Below, in pieces: positions 8,769 to 16,533 of a stretch of 64,000 bases of DNA (within the stretch, counting starts at the first letter, position 1; every line of letters starts with the position of its first letter). Under the pieces are notes generated by a model. The model searched no databases and was not told where the DNA came from. It was given only the letters and a program-made list of their open reading frames with translations. The position numbers and the translations under genes were made by a program. This DNA is from Streptomyces cyaneofuscatus (GTDB lineage: Bacteria; Actinomycetota; Actinomycetes; Streptomycetales; Streptomycetaceae): NCBI RefSeq assembly GCF_000718135.1, contig NZ_JOEM01000014.1, positions 62,001 through 126,000 on the forward strand. Reading direction: 5' to 3'.

Positions 8769-9289
8769 CGTTCTCCCCTTCCCGCGAGTTCGAGCGAGGT
8801 CCGGCCGCCCAGCAGCCGTTCGAGCTCGGCCATCCCCTTGGAGGTCTGGCTCTTGACGGTGCCGACGGATATCCCGAGGGCCAGGGCGGTGTCCCTCTCC
8901 GACAGGTCGAACGCGTGCCGCAGCACGACGCACGCCCGCTTCCGGAAGGGCAGTTTCCCCAGCGCCTGCCGCACATCGAGGACCGCCGCCACGTCCGGTC
9001 CCTCCGCCGGGTCGCCGCGCCGGGACCAGAAGAGCGCGACGCGGTGGCGTTCGCGTACGGCCGCGCGGATCCGGCTGCGGGCCATGTTGGCGACGACCCC
9101 ACGGGCGTACGCGACGGGGTGCTCGGCCGCACGGACCCGGTCCCAGCGGTCCCAGAGCGCCACCAGCGCGTCCGCCGCGAGGTCATCGGCTGCGGCCGCC
9201 TCGCCCGTCAGCAGGTGGGCGAGGCGCGCGAGTTCGGCGTAGTGGCGGTCGAAGAAGTCATGGAACTCCGCGGACGCGTCGTCAGCCAC
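8765..9289 (-). CDS. ECF RNA polymerase sigma factor, SigE-family type
   Basis: A 174-residue extracytoplasmic-function sigma factor. Region 2 (about 8-75) includes Ala-Ala-Asp-Asp-Leu-Ala-Ala-Asp-Ala-Leu-Val-Ala-Leu-Trp. Region 4 (about 105-160) includes Leu-Pro-Phe-Arg-Lys-Arg-Ala-Cys-Val-Val-Leu-Arg and the HTH Ala-Leu-Ala-Leu-Gly-Ile-Ser-Val-Gly-Thr-Val-Lys-Ser. It is followed directly by its presumed membrane regulator. A second, similarly built pair lies at 27912-29704. Target promoters are unknown. Confidence 0.88.
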   Translation of the reverse strand: MADDASAEFHDFFDRHYAELARLAHLLTGEAAAADDLAADALVALWDRWDRVRAAEHPVAYARGVVANMARSRIRAAVRERHRVALFWSRRGDPAEGPDVAAVLDVRQALGKLPFRKRACVVLRHAFDLSERDTALALGISVGTVKSQTSKGMAELERLLGGRTSLELAGRGER

Positions 9290-9334
9290 GCCCCGAACCC
9301 CTCCCTCGTACGTGCGGATCGCTGCCTGCTTCGC

Positions 9335-10486
9335 CTACTTCATCCCCGCGCCGATGTCCGGGGTGCCGGTGACCAGGAAGGTGGTCGCCGGGAGGGAGCC
9401 GTCGGCCCGGCGGGGCCCGTACGCAGTGGTGGGATCGGTGCGGAGGCCTGCAGGGCGCGTCTGCCCGGTGTCCCAGGTGTTGGCGGCCGAGACGACGCGC
9501 CGGGAGAGCTTCGCGGCGCCGGTCGCGTTGTCCACGGCGAGGTTACGGGAGAGGCGGGCGGGCGAGGAGGCGAAGTAGTAGCCGGAGGCGCCGTTGGCGT
9601 AGGCGGTGTTGCGGTGCAGCCGCAGGGCGCCGGGGTTGCTGTTCTCCGTGAAGCCGTGCTTGCTGTTGCCCCAGGCGGCGTTGCCGGTGACGACGTGCGC
9701 GGCGCTCGCCCCGCCGCCGCCGAGCTTGAAGCCGTTGCCGTTGCCCTCGAAGGCGGAGTCGTTCCAGCGGTCGACCCCGTTCCCGTACGCCCAACTGCGC
9801 TCGATCCGGACAGGGCTGGCCCACTGCCAGAGGTCGATGCCGTCGTCGGCGTTGTGGTAGAGCCGCGCGCCGACGACCTTGTTTCCGGTGCCGGAGCCGA
9901 ACTTGACGGCGAGGCCGTCGGCGTTCTGGCCGTGGTTCCGGGCGTCGTAGTTGCCGTACGAGTCCAGGTTCTCGATCAGGTTGTCCGTCGTGCCCTCGCC
10001 GCGCAGCGTGAAGCCGGAGTCGCCGTTGCCGTGGGTGGTGAGGTTGCGGAAGATCCCGCCGGTGGACGAGGTCACGACGACGCCGTGGGCGCCGGAGTTG
10101 CGGAACGTCAGGTCCGACAGGGTCCAGTGGTCGCCGCCTATCGCGACCAGCCACTCCCCCTTCGGCAGCTTGGACCCGTCGACGACCGCCTTCTCCGTCC
10201 CGTGGGCGGTGACGGTGATGCGGCGCTGCGCGGTCCCGTTCGCCTGGCTCTTGAGGCTCTTGGCGGGGTGGTACGTACCGCCGCGCAGCTGGATGGTGGT
10301 GCCGGGGCCCGCGGCGGCGAACGCCTTCTCCAGCTGGGCCGTGGTGGAGACGACGACGGCCTCGGCGGCGCTCGCGTCATCGGGGGCCGTGGCCGCCCAG
10401 ACGCCCACACCCCCCGCCGCGACGGCGACGGCCACGGCGGCCGAGAGCGTACGGGTCCTGCGGTGTCGTCCTCTGCTGGTGCTCAC
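9335..10486 (-). CDS. Secreted right-handed beta-helix protein (pectate-lyase-like fold)
   Basis: A 383-residue protein from GTG 10486 (AGGAA upstream). It has an Arg-rich N-terminus and hydrophobic stretch (about 15-35) ending Ala-Ser-Ala-Ala-Glu-Ala, so an exported protein with a probable signal peptide. The mature part opens with the typical beta-helix start Leu-Arg-Gly-Gly-Thr-Tyr and carries repeated Asn/Gly-rich rungs (for example Gly-Asn-Gly-Asp-Ser-Gly-Phe and Asn-Ala-Asp-Asp-Gly-Ile-Asp). This resembles polysaccharide lyases of the PL9/PL1-like superfamily. Substrate and activity cannot be read from the sequence. Confidence 0.8.
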   Translation of the reverse strand: MSTSRGRHRRTRTLSAAVAVAVAAGGVGVWAATAPDDASAAEAVVVSTTAQLEKAFAAAGPGTTIQLRGGTYHPAKSLKSQANGTAQRRITVTAHGTEKAVVDGSKLPKGEWLVAIGGDHWTLSDLTFRNSGAHGVVVTSSTGGIFRNLTTHGNGDSGFTLRGEGTTDNLIENLDSYGNYDARNHGQNADGLAVKFGSGTGNKVVGARLYHNADDGIDLWQWASPVRIERSWAYGNGVDRWNDSAFEGNGNGFKLGGGGASAAHVVTGNAAWGNSKHGFTENSNPGALRLHRNTAYANGASGYYFASSPARLSRNLAVDNATGAAKLSRRVVSAANTWDTGQTRPAGLRTDPTTAYGPRRADGSLPATTFLVTGTPDIGAGMK

Positions 10487-10685
10487 GTGGGGTGGTTCCT
10501 TCGCTCGGTCGGATCGGCAGGGGTCGGCGGGGCAGGTCGGTGCCTGGCCCGTGTCCCCTGGTTGCCGCCGCTCGCGGAAAGGTTGCCGGGGCGTGAGAGA
10601 AAAGAATGAGGCGCCTGATGCCGGACTGCGGAGCGGCATGGGCAAAGCGGATGAGCAGGCCGAGGCGCCCTGCGGGCGGCCTGGG

Positions 10686-10691
10686 TAGCGT
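10686..10691 (+). promoter_or_regulatory. -10 element of the antitoxin gene, leaderless spacing
   Basis: TAGCGT ends 7 nt before the GTG at 10699, and no ribosome site lies between. The arrangement predicts transcription starting at the start codon. Confidence 0.5.
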
Positions 10692-10698
10692 GGTCGGC

Positions 10699-10968
10699 GT
10701 GAGCGCGCAGCCCGGGATCACCCAACGGGATCTCCGCAACAGATCGAAAGAGATCATGGACGCCGTGCAGAACGGCCAGGCGTTCACGGTGACACGCGAC
10801 GGTCACCGCATCGGCGAGCTGATCCCCCTGCGGCGACGGAGACGTTTCGTACCCCGCGCGGAGTTCTCGGAGTTGTCCCGATCGTCCCCGGACATCTCGC
10901 TCGATGCCTTCCGTGAGGATCAGGACGTCACCGCCGAGCAGGCGCAGGACGACCGGCACGCCGGCTGA
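10699..10968 (+). CDS. Type II antitoxin, Phd/YefM family
   Basis: An 89-residue protein. Residues 1-55 match the Phd/YefM fold: Ile-Thr-Gln-Arg-Asp-Leu-Arg-Asn-Arg-Ser-Lys-Glu-Ile-Met, then Gly-Gln-Ala-Phe-Thr-Val-Thr-Arg-Asp-Gly, then Ile-Gly-Glu-Leu. The basic stretch Arg-Arg-Arg-Arg-Arg and the acidic C-terminal tail fit DNA binding plus toxin contact. I take the GTG at 10699, which follows a leaderless-type -10. An ATG 31 codons upstream would add unrelated sequence. The toxin expected next is represented only by a remnant, so this looks like an orphan antitoxin. Confidence 0.85.
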   Translation: MSAQPGITQRDLRNRSKEIMDAVQNGQAFTVTRDGHRIGELIPLRRRRRFVPRAEFSELSRSSPDISLDAFREDQDVTAEQAQDDRHAG

Positions 10969-11066
10969 GCCCCCTGTTCACGACCACCCCCGACGACTTC
11001 AAGGGACTGGACGAGCTGCTCACCGTGGTGCCGGTGACGCGGCCCGCTGTTCTCCACGACGGATGA
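10965..11066 (+). pseudogene. Remnant of a VapC/PIN-domain toxin C-terminus
   Basis: Overlapping the antitoxin stop in another frame, about 33 codons read Leu-Phe-Thr-Thr-Thr-Pro-Asp-Asp-Phe-Lys-Gly-Leu-Asp-Glu-Leu-Leu-Thr-Val-Val-Pro-Val, then a stop. This closely resembles the C-terminal end of PIN toxins (Leu-Tyr-Thr-Arg-Asn-Pro-Asp-Asp-Phe ... Leu ... Val-Val). The rest of the domain, including the catalytic acidic residues, is missing. I infer an internal deletion of a former antitoxin-toxin pair. Confidence 0.65.
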
Positions 11067-11070
11067 CCGT

Positions 11071-11100
11071 GGGCTGTACCCCTCACGAGGGGTACAGCCC
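11071..11100. terminator. Terminator after the toxin remnant
   Basis: A perfect 13-bp stem (GGGCTGTACCCCT with its complement) and a 4-nt loop, lying 4 nt after the remnant's stop. It also faces the end of the gene at 11142. Confidence 0.8.
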
Positions 11101-11141
11101 GCGGCTCTGTGCGGCTCCCGGACGGGATCAGGTGGCGGCGG

Positions 11142-12503
11142 CTAGCTGCGGCCGCCCTCCAGGTAGTTCTGCAGGCCCGGGACCTTGAGCGTGCCGCCGA
11201 ACTGGCCGGCCTGCGTGACCTTGACCTTGGTGAAGAAGGCGAAGGGCACGTTCAGGGGCGGCGGAGTCTGCGGGTTGAAGGTGATCGGGATGAGGCCGAA
11301 GAGGTTGCCCTTCAGCTCCTCCGTGTACATCGTCACCGTGCCGTTGCGGATGGTCGACGTGGAGCCCGGACGCGACTTCACGTGGCCCGTGGTGCCCGCC
11401 GGTCCGACGGTGAGCTGGTGCAGGTCCTTGATGTCGATGGAGCTCGCGGTGAACTTCAGCACCTTCTTGATGCTGCCGTCCGCCCTCTTCACCTCGACGA
11501 TGCCTTTGTAGTCCAGGCCGTTGAGCGTGAGCAGCGAGGACTCCAGGACCCACGGTTCGGCCGGGAGCAGCGGGATGCCGGGCTCCAGGGACGCCGCGGC
11601 GAGGGCCTCCGGGTCGGGTTCGGGGCAGGGGAAGCGCGGCTTGGCGCCGTCGGGGATGTCCTCGTCCTTCTTGGGGTCGAGTCCCTTGACGTCGTCGTCG
11701 AGCTCCTTGACGTCCTTGCCCGCCTTCTCGGCGGCCTCGCGGATCGCATCGGCCGTCCCGTCGGCTTCTTCCTTCGCCTGGTCGGAGGCGTCCTTCGCGG
11801 GGACGTTCGCCGGGTCCTTCGCCTCGTCCTTCTCCGGAGCCTTCGGCTTGTCGGCCGGCTTCGGGGAGTCGGCCGTGGGGCTCGGGGACGGGCTCGCCGT
11901 CTCCTCGGGCTTCTCCTCGGCCTTGCCCTTGTCCGGGTCGAAGAGGTCCTTGAGGGCGTCGCCCAGGCCCAGCGGGTCGAGCGGGTTCTTCGACTTGGTG
12001 GGCGTCGGGGTGGGGCTCGGCTCCTCGGCGGGCTTCCCGGCAGGCTTCTCGTCGGCCGTGTCGGGCTTCTGCCCCCCGTCAGGCTTCTCGCCGGCCGCCG
12101 GGTCCTCGGTGGCCGTGGCGCTCTCCGTGGGCTTCGGGGTCGCGCCGTCGCCTACGCCCGGCTCCTCGCCCTTGTCCGGCTCGTCCGTGGGCGTCGCCGA
12201 CGGGGTCGGGGTGGCCTTCGGGGACTCGGACGCGGACGGGTCGGGCTCGTCGGACCGGGTGACGCAGGGGCCCGGGGCGAAGGGGATGTCGGGGTTGCCG
12301 TCGGCCATGGCGAGCTTGGGCGTGAGGCCCATGCCGACGAAGACGGCGGTCGGCATCGCGGCAAGAGCGAAGGCCTTCTTCCCGCTCGGCATGTGCAGCT
12401 TCGTCAGCAGCGACTTCTTGGGGGCCGCGTGGCGGGGCCCTTTGCGTACCGGGAGAACCTCGTCCGCGTACGCATGCGGCTGCTGTTGCTCGTCACCCCG
12501 CAC
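11142..12503 (-). CDS. Secreted Pro/Thr/Lys-rich protein of unknown function, third gene of the DUF6230/DUF6114 cassette
   Basis: A 453-residue protein. A basic N-terminus (1-42) is followed by a hydrophobic segment (about 43-66) that could export or anchor it. A long low-complexity stretch (about 85-290, rich in Pro, Thr, Ser, Lys and Glu) is a likely wall-spanning linker. The C-terminal globular domain (about 300-453) is unrecognised and predicted to be rich in beta strands. The GTG start overlaps the end of the DUF6114 gene by 11 nt, after GGGGGG. Coupling to the two upstream genes suggests one envelope-associated unit. Confidence 0.65.
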   Translation of the reverse strand: MRGDEQQQPHAYADEVLPVRKGPRHAAPKKSLLTKLHMPSGKKAFALAAMPTAVFVGMGLTPKLAMADGNPDIPFAPGPCVTRSDEPDPSASESPKATPTPSATPTDEPDKGEEPGVGDGATPKPTESATATEDPAAGEKPDGGQKPDTADEKPAGKPAEEPSPTPTPTKSKNPLDPLGLGDALKDLFDPDKGKAEEKPEETASPSPSPTADSPKPADKPKAPEKDEAKDPANVPAKDASDQAKEEADGTADAIREAAEKAGKDVKELDDDVKGLDPKKDEDIPDGAKPRFPCPEPDPEALAAASLEPGIPLLPAEPWVLESSLLTLNGLDYKGIVEVKRADGSIKKVLKFTASSIDIKDLHQLTVGPAGTTGHVKSRPGSTSTIRNGTVTMYTEELKGNLFGLIPITFNPQTPPPLNVPFAFFTKVKVTQAGQFGGTLKVPGLQNYLEGGRS

Positions 12504-13062
12504 GGTGTGTCCCCCCGTCGTAGCCGGAGGCCGCGTCGTGGTCGCCCGCCGGCTGCTGCGGAACGGCGGCGCCGTGCAGGGCGCCCTCGGGGGCGTACCC
12601 GCTCTCCGGCTGCTGCTTGTCCAGCGACGACGGGGCGGCCTGCGGGTCCGCTCCGTCGGCCGCCGGCTCGCCCGGCGCCCAGGAAATGGACAGGGCTCCG
12701 CCGATGAGCGCGAGGAGGAATCCGATGACGAAGCCGCCGATGTTGGCGACGGGTATGGAGATCAGCGCGAGAAGAATGGCCGCGACCCCGGCGAAGACCC
12801 GGACGATGCTGTGGAACCACATCGTCAGGCCCAGCGTGATCAGCAGGACCCCGATGATGAGGGATCCGGCGCCGGCGGTGGTGGACATAGCCAGCGTCAT
12901 GTTGCCGAGGTGGAGATCGGCGTACGGGAAGTAGGCGATGGGCGCACCGCCCAGCATGGTGAACAGACCCGCCCAGAACGGCCGGTTACCCCGCCAGGTA
13001 CGGAATCCCCGCCGGTAGACGGTGAGGTTGTGCTCGTTCTGCCCTGTGGACTCGGGGCTCAT
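12493..13062 (-). CDS. DUF6114 membrane protein
   Basis: A 189-residue integral membrane protein with four predicted helices (about 29-47, 60-80, 86-104 and 106-126). The cytosolic N-terminus contains Tyr-Arg-Arg-Gly-Phe-Arg-Thr-Trp-Arg, and the hydrophilic tail is Gln/Pro-rich (130-189). The sequence and its position after a DUF6230 gene match the DUF6114 family, common in Streptomyces and of unknown function. The ATG at 13062 has GGGAGC upstream. It is the middle gene of a three-gene run with DUF6230 and the Pro-rich protein. Confidence 0.75.
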   Translation of the reverse strand: MSPESTGQNEHNLTVYRRGFRTWRGNRPFWAGLFTMLGGAPIAYFPYADLHLGNMTLAMSTTAGAGSLIIGVLLITLGLTMWFHSIVRVFAGVAAILLALISIPVANIGGFVIGFLLALIGGALSISWAPGEPAADGADPQAAPSSLDKQQPESGYAPEGALHGAAVPQQPAGDHDAASGYDGGTHRAG

Positions 13063-13158
13063 GGAAAACAGCTCCCTGGAACCGGTACTGCTGTGAGAGG
13101 AGAAAGGGTGGGCGGCCGGAAGGCCCGCGCGGGACGTTCCGACCACCCGGGCGAGTGC

Positions 13159-13809
13159 TTAGAAGCATTCCTTGACGCCCGTGTGCAACCTCAGCTTGAG
13201 GTCACTGAGCTTGAAGGTTCCGGCCGTGGTCGCCCACGCCGTCTGCCTCACCTTCGTCAGGACAGCCCTGTCGGCACGCTGCGCAAAGCCCTCCGACTTG
13301 GCCTGGGTGCCGGGCTGGACGCCAATGCTCCCTTCCTTGCCCTCCTGCTTCAGCGAGCCGGTCGCGACGCCGATGTCGATGTTCTCGAAGGCGGCGTCCG
13401 CGTCGAGCTGTGCGACGTCCAGGTAGAGATTGGTCGCCAGAACCGGCTTGTCCGGGTTCGTACCGGCCCGCAGCTGAAGGCTGACGTTGCCGATGCCGGG
13501 CACCTTCGGCGTGACCACCGACTGGCACATGTTGGTGATCTTGGCGCTGCTGAAGCCCGACACCGCGACCGCGTGCGCGGCGTCCTTGCCCTCAAGGTCT
13601 TTGCCGACCGCGACACTGCCGTACTGGACGAAGTTCCGGCCGTCCAACTCGTCGGTGCTGACCTTGAAGCTCTGGCCGGACACGCTGAAGGACGCGGCCA
13701 GCGCGCCCTGCGCGAGACCGACACCCACAGCTGCGGTCGCGACGACGCTCGGCACCATGACCAGAGCGAAACGCTTCCATCTCGTCCCACCGCGAACCTG
13801 GGAACTCAT
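13159..13809 (-). CDS. DUF6230 family exported protein
   Basis: A 216-residue protein with an N-terminal hydrophobic segment (14-38, signal peptide or anchor). The extracytoplasmic domain contains Phe-Lys-Val-Ser-Thr-Asp-Glu-Leu-Asp-Gly and ends Lys-Glu-Cys-Phe. The family is sometimes labelled cholesterol esterase in databases, but no Ser-His-Asp hydrolase motif is visible, so I do not assign an activity. AAGGAG lies 7 nt before the ATG. It is the first gene of the cassette, downstream of a 623-base region with two related inverted repeats. Confidence 0.75.
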   Translation of the reverse strand: MSSQVRGGTRWKRFALVMVPSVVATAAVGVGLAQGALAASFSVSGQSFKVSTDELDGRNFVQYGSVAVGKDLEGKDAAHAVAVSGFSSAKITNMCQSVVTPKVPGIGNVSLQLRAGTNPDKPVLATNLYLDVAQLDADAAFENIDIGVATGSLKQEGKEGSIGVQPGTQAKSEGFAQRADRAVLTKVRQTAWATTAGTFKLSDLKLRLHTGVKECF

Positions 13810-14161
13810 AACTTGCTCCTTCTTCTCGGACGTACATCTCCGGGCGGGTGGGAAACCCGTCCTGGGATGGGAGAAGTGCTACGTCCTCGGGAAGGAGAGC
13901 GCCCGCAGGCGGAGGCATGTACCGCATCCGCTGCACCGGCGTTCACCCCCGAGCGACAAACCACTGGCTGCACGGTGTGTACAGCCGGTCGGACAGGCCC
14001 CGTCTGTCGGCGGGAACCCCCCTGTCCACGGCCGGCGCCACTGCCGCCGGCCCACTCGGTGGGGACCCAACAGGCCCCTCGGCACCGGCTGGAGACCGGG
14101 CCGAAGGTATGGGACCGAGCGTGGCCGATCGTGGTCCATTCGGCGCCGCCGCACAAGGGGG

Positions 14162-14183
14162 GTCGTTACTTGCCAGTAACGAC
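14162..14183. promoter_or_regulatory. Inverted repeat, candidate operator 1 of the DUF6230 cassette
   Basis: GTCGTTACT and AGTAACGAC are perfect 9-bp complements around TGCC. The core TTACT-TGCC-AGTAA recurs at 14296. Confidence 0.55.
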
Positions 14184-14295
14184 CTGATAACCGTGGCGCG
14201 ACCGGGCGACATCATGCGGCCACACAGGGTGGCACGAAAGGGACATCGAAATAGCGGGAAACTCAATGGAAGCAGGACAGAGCGACCCCGTCGAC

Positions 14296-14308
14296 TTACT
14301 GCCAGTAA
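14296..14308. promoter_or_regulatory. Inverted repeat, candidate operator 2 of the DUF6230 cassette
   Basis: TTACT-GCC-AGTAA repeats the core of the 14162 site with a spacer one base shorter. It lies 13 nt past a minus-strand TTGACA, where a repressor would block the -10 region. Confidence 0.5.
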
Positions 14309-14432
14309 CAGCACGTCTTATTGTCAAGTTTTGGTAAAGCGGCGGTGACTCTTAGCGTTCGGACGGCAAAACGGCCGCGATACCCGAGGGGCATCACGGC
14401 CGTCTTGTCACATCGGAACAACCGGCTCGCGG

Positions 14433-15401
14433 TCAGAACAGAACACGCGCCAGCGAGGTACGCGCGGCGGTGACCCGGGGGTCGTCCGGGCCGATCACCT
14501 CGAAGAGCTCCAGCAGCCGCAGCCGGGCGGTGTTCCGGTCGTCGCCGGTGGTGCGGCGGACCGCCTCGACGAGCCGGCCGAAGGCGTCCTCGACATGGCC
14601 GCCGACCAGATCCAGGTCGGCGGCGGCGAGCTGGGAGGTCACGTCGTCCGGATTGTCCGCCGCGTCCTTGCGGACCGCGTTCGGGTCCATCGTCTGGACG
14701 CGGGCCAGCAGCTCCGCCTGGGCCAGGCCGAGCTTGGCCTCCGGGTTGGCCGGGTCGTCGGCGAGCACGTTCTTGTACGCCTGTACGGCGCCGCCGAAGT
14801 CGTTGGCGTCGAGGGCGGAGGCGGCGGCCTCCAGCAGGTGGTCGTACGGACCGGCCGGCACCTCGGCCGGGGCGGCGTCCGGCGACGCGTTCGGATCGAC
14901 GGCGATCCCGGTGAGGCCGAACCGCTCCTCGCCGACCTGGATCAGCTGGTCCAGCGTCTCGCGGATCTGGGCTTCGGGGGCCGCGCCCTGGAAGAGCGGG
15001 AGGGCCTGCCCGGCGACGACGGCGAAGACCGCCGGGATGCCCTGGATGCCGAACTGCTGCATCAGCATCTGGTTGGCGTCGACATCGACCTTGGCCAGCA
15101 GGAAGCGGCCGTTGTACTCGACGGCCAGGCGCTCCAGCAGGGGGCCCAGCTGCTTGCACGGCTCGCACCACTCGGCCCAGAAGTCGATGACGACCGGGAC
15201 CTCGGCGGAGCGCTGGAGGACATCGCGCTCGAAGCCTGCTTCATCGACGTCGATCACCAGGGCGGCGGGCGCCACGGCGCCGGCGCCCCCTGTACGGGCG
15301 GCCTGCGCGCGGGCCTGCTCCGCCTTGGCCTTGGCCTCGCCGGCCGCCTTGACGGCGGCGAGGTCGACGACGCCGCTCATGGACATGTTCCTAGGCTGCA
15401 T
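14433..15401 (-). CDS. Thioredoxin-fold protein with TPR-like C-terminus (CnoX/YbbN type)
   Basis: A 322-residue cytosolic protein. Residues about 45-155 form a thioredoxin domain with Phe-Trp-Ala-Glu-Trp-Cys79-Glu-Pro-Cys82 and a later Gly-Ile-Pro-Ala cis-proline loop. Residues about 175-322 are helical, with TPR-like pairs (Ala-Tyr-Lys-Asn-Val-Leu-Ala-Asp-Asp-Pro-Ala-Asn-Pro-Glu-Ala). This matches the YbbN/CnoX co-chaperone family, which links redox stress to protein folding. An Ala/Lys-rich helix precedes the domain. I chose the ATG at 15401 because GGGGGGAGG lies 8 nt upstream. Confidence 0.87.
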   Translation of the reverse strand: MQPRNMSMSGVVDLAAVKAAGEAKAKAEQARAQAARTGGAGAVAPAALVIDVDEAGFERDVLQRSAEVPVVIDFWAEWCEPCKQLGPLLERLAVEYNGRFLLAKVDVDANQMLMQQFGIQGIPAVFAVVAGQALPLFQGAAPEAQIRETLDQLIQVGEERFGLTGIAVDPNASPDAAPAEVPAGPYDHLLEAAASALDANDFGGAVQAYKNVLADDPANPEAKLGLAQAELLARVQTMDPNAVRKDAADNPDDVTSQLAAADLDLVGGHVEDAFGRLVEAVRRTTGDDRNTARLRLLELFEVIGPDDPRVTAARTSLARVLF

Positions 15402-15834
15402 ACGTACATCCTCCCCCCTGAGCACGCCGTTCCGGAAAGCGATACGGGAACCGGGCCGGTCCGCGGCACCGGCCGGTGTGCCGGGCGGGCGGACGAAGAC
15501 GGTTCCCAGGGCCCTGAAGAACCCCGGCGGGGCTCCGAAAAGACCCCGGTGGAACAGAGACGGGCCCCGATGAGACCCGGTGGACCTTCCGGATCCCCAT
15601 CCGGCCGTGTCCGTGCGGCCCCGGGTCCCCACCCGGCGCCTGGGCCTCGGTGAAGGCCCTGGTGGCTGTCGCTCGTTCGTTCCGTGGCGTACGGGGCGGG
15701 CCTGCCGCCTTCCTTACGCTACGACCCGTAGCGTAACTGCCGATCAGCCCGCCGGAACAGGCCCTCCCGGTGATCTGTCTCACGGAACCCGGGGCGGACC
15801 GGACGTGCCTACCGGCCGGTATGGTCGCCGCATC
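15402..15834. other. Divergent intergenic region between thioredoxin-fold gene and TetR
   Basis: 433 bases without a convincing gene. The notable element is the perfect inverted repeat at 15714-15736. TATGGT at 15820-15825 may be the -10 of the TetR gene, 9 nt before its ATG. The ribosome site of the thioredoxin-fold gene lies at the left edge. Confidence 0.5.
15714..15736. promoter_or_regulatory. Perfect 10-bp inverted repeat, candidate TetR operator
   Basis: TTACGCTACG and CGTAGCGTAA flank ACC. The size and symmetry fit a TetR dimer site, about 100 bp upstream of the TetR ATG. It lies in the region shared with the divergent thioredoxin-fold gene. Confidence 0.65.
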
Positions 15835-16476
15835 ATGAGCAGCACCGACCCCCAGACCGCCCGAACAGGGCGCCCTCGCTCCACCGCCGCCGATGCCGCG
15901 ATCCTGGAGGCGACGCGCGCCTCCCTGGTCGACCTCGGCTGGTCGAAGCTGACCATGGGCGATGTGGCGGCCCGGGCCGGCGTCGCCAAGACGACCCTCT
16001 ACCGGCGGTGGGCGGGGAAGAACGAGCTGGTGGTGGACGCGGTCGCCGTCCTCTTCGACGAGCTGGAGCTCCCCGACCGGGGCAGCCTGGCCGCCGATGT
16101 GCAGGGGGTGGTGCTCCAGTTCGCCGCCCTGCTGGAGCGGCCGGAGACCCGGACGGCGCTGATGGCGGTGGTGGCCGAGTCCACCCGGGACGACTCGCTG
16201 CGGGTGCGGATCCGGGACTCGATCGTGGACCGGCAGAAGCGGCTGGTGCTGGAAGGCCGGCAGCGTGCGCAGCGGCGGGGCGAACTGCCCGTCGAGCCGG
16301 ACGCGGTGGTGGCGGACCGCACCGCCGACCTGATCTTCGACGTGATCGCGGGTGCGGTGGTGCACCGGATGCTGGTGAGCGCCGAGCCCGTCGACACGGA
16401 CTGGGCCCGGCAGTTCACCCTGCTGCTGCTGTCAGGGCTGGGGGCGGGAACGATGGAACGGCGCCCTGGGAGTTGA
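15835..16476 (+). CDS. TetR/AcrR family transcriptional regulator
   Basis: A 213-residue regulator. The N-terminal HTH (about 20-65) contains Leu-Thr-Met-Gly-Asp-Val-Ala-Ala-Arg-Ala-Gly-Val-Ala-Lys-Thr-Thr-Leu-Tyr-Arg-Arg-Trp. The C-terminal helical domain (70-213) would bind a ligand and dimerise. The start at 15835 follows a possible -10 without a clear ribosome site. It probably controls itself through the inverted repeat at 15714-15736, and perhaps the divergent gene too. The ligand is unknown. It converges on the unknown gene ending at 16534. Confidence 0.88.
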   Translation: MSSTDPQTARTGRPRSTAADAAILEATRASLVDLGWSKLTMGDVAARAGVAKTTLYRRWAGKNELVVDAVAVLFDELELPDRGSLAADVQGVVLQFAALLERPETRTALMAVVAESTRDDSLRVRIRDSIVDRQKRLVLEGRQRAQRRGELPVEPDAVVADRTADLIFDVIAGAVVHRMLVSAEPVDTDWARQFTLLLLSGLGAGTMERRPGS

Positions 16477-16533
16477 TGCCCCCGGGACGCCGTTCCCCTG
16501 TTCACGGCGGTCTCACGCGGTGCGCGGCACCGG

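Larger units (their letters stand above)
13810..14432. other. Long non-coding region upstream of the DUF6230 cassette
   Basis: This 623-base stretch lies between two minus-strand genes and shows no convincing gene. It holds two related inverted repeats (14162-14183 and 14296-14308). A perfect TTGACA lies on the minus strand (14327 to 14322), placed so that the second repeat covers the expected -10 position. It is therefore probably the regulated promoter of the cassette, with a long leader. Confidence 0.5.

Noticed and set aside
7314..9242. 642-codon plus-strand open frame starting inside pyk
   Set aside because: It begins in another frame of pyk and runs antisense over the sigma-factor module. 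No recognisable domain.
13810..14432. Open frames in the long region upstream of DUF6230
   Set aside because: All have Pro/Arg/Gly-rich noise composition and none starts after a ribosome site. The inverted repeats argue for a control region.
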